From positions 3,658,001 to 3,722,000 of the forward strand of contig NC_064652.1 of NCBI RefSeq assembly GCF_001723175.1: a stretch of 64,000 nucleotides of DNA, given 5' to 3'. A model generated the notes under the pieces. The model did not search any database. It was not told the origin of the DNA and worked only from the letters and a program-made list of their open reading frames with translations. The translations under genes and the position numbers were made by a program. The stretch comes from Penicillium oxalicum (taxonomy: Eukaryota > Ascomycota > Eurotiomycetes > Eurotiales > Aspergillaceae). Shown here piece after piece: positions 59,938-64,000 of this stretch (positions are counted from its first letter, which is position 1; every line of letters starts with the position of its first letter).

Positions 59938-62900
59938 CTTGAAGCAAAGGAGGAGGGGTTTGTGGGAATGTGAAAGGTCCTCGTCGGGGAGACTGTTTTT
60001 CTTCTAGGATCTGGTGGGCCTTACAAAGTCCGCATCCTCTGGAACTCTTTGGTGATTTGTAGAATGCCTCGAGGAAATGAGACCACTGGGCTTGATGGAA
60101 AGGGTCTCTCTAAAAGGTGCGGATATCGACAAGATGACTTGTTGCCGGTATTTGGTTTCTTTTCCAACTTTAACTCGGTGGTATCAGTTGAGAGTAGCCG
60201 ATTGAGTCGATGAGTCCGGCCGTGTAAGCAAAGACACGGTACCTGATCTAGATAGTAATGAAGCTCGTTCTGGGACCAAGATTGGGTTATTTGTTGAAGC
60301 CTCGGGAGCCAGAGAGGTATAGATATACGAGAGACCTCGAAAAGGGTTCCCAGACACGCGGGAACAATTCGTCACTAAAGAGTCGAGCCCCGAGTGATTG
60401 GTCGGCCGACGGCGGATCCTCCGACAGGAATGGTTCTCTTATGGTCAATATTATATGACGGATCTGATCGGAGATCTTGGTAGGATTAGCGGAGTCTACC
60501 CAGAAGCAGGACCGACACCAGATGACGCTAGTAGAAAGGTTCCGGCCTGGGAGCTTCCGCTGCCGCTGGGGGTTCCAAGGCGCAAGATCAGTCCATTCCG
60601 GACCAAGGGGGAGGACTGTGCTGACCAGCCTGAACGAGGTGAGAGAGAAAAAGAAAGGATAGACAGACGAGTAGGAAGGTGGATCGCAGGAATGTAAGCA
60701 GTCGGCTCGATGTAAAAGGAAAGGAAAAGGGCTAAGGGAAAATAAGACACCATGAGTATGGTTATTTAGTGGAAAATTAAAATAAGACGTACCGACACCC
60801 TAATCTTCTTCAGAGACAGTCTGGGGGAATTGCAGCGCAAAAGCACAATTGAAACCCCTTCTTTGGTCGGGATCGTGGAAGCCCAGCTACTTGGGTAGAA
60901 AGGGTGAGGGCGAGGGGGAAAAAAGAAAAGTGCTTAATATCAGGGAGGTAGGATGATTGGGAACTAAGCATTCATCTTGTAGGCTGCACGAGAAGTACAA
61001 AAAGTATCTTCGAATGCATCATCCACTGGGGAACAAAAATTGTCGGCTCGCTTCGAAGATCAATGTTAAGGCTGGTGGAGTGCAGCTAGGAGAGACTAAA
61101 GAGTGTGAACAATCCTCAGGACCTGGATGGAGTGTCCAGCTACCGCGGTTTGTCGACTTGGTGAGCTCAAGCTACGATCCAGTTTGATCGCCCATCAATC
61201 GCATCCCGAACGCTGATTAAGGCTCCGTACGTCGATGATCGCCCGGGAACCCAGCGTGCTGGTTCCTTGGTGGATTCCCGACAAAATCAACCCCCAAAAA
61301 AAGAAAAAAAAAAGAAAAAAGGGAAAAAAGGGGGATAAAAAAGAAAATACACAACCACAGGCAGTCAGACGCTAGGGATGCTTTTACCCCAGGAGATCCA
61401 CCAAACTTGAAATCATGGAGGATGATGACAGTAGGTATCGAACAAAAAACGAAAGCGGAAAAAAAAGGAAAAATGTAAAAAGAAAGCAACCGTCCTCGTT
61501 CCAGCAAAAGATGACAGTGTACACGGTGGAATTGGTCAAAATCCGTCTCAAAAGGCCACTTCTGAAATTCTGTAGGTAACAATAGCATGCAAAGAATTCC
61601 AAATACTCCGCGCCGGCAGGATGAACAAGCAGCAGATTGTTTGAAAGGGAGGGGGGCAGGAGACGGTCGATAATGTAGTGTGCCTGAGAACCAGCGCTCG
61701 CTGCGGGCCAAAGAGATGATAGTCTCAGCTCGCGTCAGCTATTGCACCGAGAGAGAGAGAGAGAAAGTTTGTTTTTGTCACCACTGACCTCGTATTCCGA
61801 TCGTTCAATTTGATTTAATTTTTGGTCTCGACATACGGTGTTTGCGATGCTCCTGGATCGTTTTGGGGGGCCGGGGGAGGGGGGGGGGGGGGGGGGGAAG
61901 GGATGATTTTGGTTTAATTCAAATACTTTATTCTTCGGGTTCCAGTCCAGTTCCAAGGCCACGCCTGACCTCACCCATTTTGCGATGTGTAACTTGGATG
62001 TCTGGGGCTGACGATCCACACACCTGCGGTACGGACGCGGTGGCGGTGCCCGAATTGTCATGCAGAATCCATCTCTTGTTTCCAGAAAGTGTAGACTGTA
62101 CTGAGTACAGTCTCCTCTGTGCTCGGTACACTGCACATTGGACATCGTACAAAGACTATGGTCGGTATCCCTATGGATTTCCATCGCGTCTTCCGGCAAT
62201 GGGTCAACCCGTGTTTACCTTTCCCTTCCTTTCCTGGCCTTTCTTCTTCACTTGGAGTCGCATTCTTTCCCCGAACATTGCAGCACGGTAGACCATCTCA
62301 GCTCAGATCAAATGAACGGGCTATAGAAATTAGACCCTTGACTGTCGCCACTAGCTACTAGCCATTCACCAGCACCGCGCAATCATCCCGTGCCAGAGCA
62401 AACCGGCGCGCTTTGACTCGGGCCCTGGCATTCTTTCCACGACCAGGACTGGCTCCGAGGGCAATTGGAGCCCATCGGCGGTGGACACATGACCTGTTGG
62501 TCCAACCGTCTCAGGTTGACTTGGATGTCCTTTTAGTAGCCGAACTCCAGGATCGAAGGCAATTAGATCATGCTGCAGGTGAGATGATCCGGATCCCTCT
62601 CACACCCGCACCTCGACAGGGCGGGAGATCCCCTTACTCGGCTGGGAAGGGATCGCTCGGCACTGGCAAAAGCAGACGGCATGCATGGGACGATACCAAC
62701 AAGCAAATCCGACCTTTTGTCTCTGTGTGAAAAATGCACGTCTGACCTTTCAAGGTACAGTCGGCCGAAGCGTGCGTATAAATCAAACTGTAGTGTCTAC
62801 AGTGGCAGTGCGTACCCTTCAATATATCCTCCATCGATAATCTTCACTTGATGGAAGTCTCTCTAGCGACAATGCGTTCCTCTCCTCCATCCTATCTGGA

Positions 62901-64000
62901 CGGCTGCTGCTGACCACAACATCTTTCAACATGTCGCGCGCGCAATTGGGCGGCCAGCTGCTGAGCGCGTCTCTGGCGGCCCGGAGCCCCCCTATCTCTT
63001 CGGGTGATCATTCTCTTGACTCGAGTCGAATGGTTCAGGATGAGCTATGGTGAATGGGTTGACTCTCAGAGCGAGAAATATATGCACCATCCAACATGAG
63101 GACGATAGAAATTGTAGAAAAATACGTAGCTCCATATGTTCAGTTGCCACAGTGTAGCTGTTTAGGTACCCAAGCCACACGGCTATTTGATTGCTCTCCA
63201 GTGTGGTCTCCAGTTTCGGTCCGATGATTTCAGCCTATATTAACGCTAGCCAAGGGGGGGGGGGAAGATTCATTGAGGTATCTGTCACGGTATATACGTC
63301 GACGAGCCCCATCCCCAAGTAGCAGCTCATCGGGTCTGAGGAAAAATCCACCCAGCGACAAACAAAAAAAAAAAAAAAAGACCTGAGGGAACCTTCCAGA
63401 TCCGACCATTGACCATCATCCTATGAGCTGATCAAGCAAGTAGACAAATTGGATCTATCCGCATTCCAGTCGTGGCGTACCTAGAGTTCCCGGGCGCCTC
63501 CCCCCCCCCCAGCAGGGCGCCGATCAGTGGACGGTCCAAGCCTCTCCCAAGGGCCAGGAACTTTTAGCCAGACGGCGGGCGCCGCGAGGTTCAAGCTGTC
63601 ATTTCGCCCGGTGCGCTGGGCACAAGTGGGCACCATTGGCTTTGTCCGATCCGATGAGGTGGTCACGATGGGGCACTACCGAGATTCGATGTGTACCTTA
63701 ATTTGGATGTGACGGGGATGCGTGGACAGTTCCGGGGGCCCTCACAGACGATGGATCTCCTGTGGAAGGTTCGAAGGTTTCGATGCAGAGAAAGTAGGGA
63801 GGTCTACCGAGATGGATTGCTATTCCATTTGTGTGAATAGACTCTCAGTTGCTGGAGGCGTGACTTGACGTGCACTTTGGACAAGATGGGATGATTAGGA
63901 TACCTTGACTGGTTGGGTCACAAGATCAACTGGGGTTCTTGGGACCTGGGTGGTGCGCAGTGTGCCACTGACTACGAAAGCAGTTACTTTTCCTGTTTCC
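59938..64000. other. Terminal gene-poor tract (about 4 kb)
   Basis: No supported gene. It includes the upstream flank of the preceding gene, A-rich stretches (61290-61345, 61455-61490), a G run of about 19 (61879-61897) and an A run at 63364-63380. A minus-strand open frame of 164 codons at 61217-61711 is driven by A-rich homopolymers. A plus-strand ATG at 62931 opens only 40 codons. If a gene begins here, its body lies beyond the window. Confidence 0.45.

Noticed and set aside
61217..61711. 164-codon minus-strand frame that looks like a Phe-rich membrane protein
   Set aside because: Phe runs come from A-rich homopolymers read on the minus strand; no family similarity and no good intron or start context.

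Overview
The window is nuclear DNA from a filamentous ascomycete. Short GT-AG introns (about 50-110 nt), closely spaced genes on both strands, fungus-specific families (hydrophobin-like proteins, the fungal MIPC mannosyltransferase, UPF0658, F-box proteins) and overall protein similarity suggest Eurotiales (an Aspergillus or Penicillium relative). This placement is inferred from recognised families, not from a database search. No transposon, CRISPR array, rRNA or convincing tRNA was seen.

Layout. 1-2281 holds no gene. 2282-3587 (-) is a four-exon inositol-phosphoceramide mannosyltransferase. 3588-11149 is a gene-poor tract with one exon-like fragment at 8574-8726. 11150-11890 (-) is a derlin, divergent from a CENP-A type histone H3 (12631-13201, +). 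The histone converges on a Mau2/Scc4 cohesin loader (14050-18226, -) with a very long Gln-rich N-terminus. 19507-20787 (-) is an F-box gene broken by two frame changes. 22660-24436 (+) is a YheT/Eht1-type alpha/beta hydrolase, followed by Loc1 (-), complex I subunit NDUFA6 (+), a UPF0658 Golgi membrane protein (-), a succinate-CoA ligase beta-type protein (-) and a second F-box protein (-).

34080-36313 carries two tandem six-cysteine hydrophobin-like genes (-). 38586-39284 (-) is Rpc19. 39285-44543 is gene-poor. 44544-46060 (+) is a disordered protein of unknown function, followed by Rrp36 (-), an FCP1-domain protein (+), eEF1B-gamma (-) and mitochondrial ribosomal protein uS9m (+). 58216-59937 (-) is an unrecognised gene with a frame change in a repeat. 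The last 4 kb looks non-coding.

Themes. Several genes serve ribosome production and translation (Loc1, Rpc19, Rrp36, eEF1B-gamma, uS9m). Two serve chromosome segregation and lie next to each other (CENP-A, Scc4). Two are mitochondrial metabolic genes (NDUFA6, succinate-CoA ligase beta). The most unusual items are the paired six-cysteine hydrophobin-like proteins with identical cysteine spacing, a 34-nt G run just inside a splice donor, the prion-like extension on the cohesin loader, and two apparently frame-broken genes. Exon limits below were read by eye from splice motifs, frame and family similarity; there is no transcript evidence.
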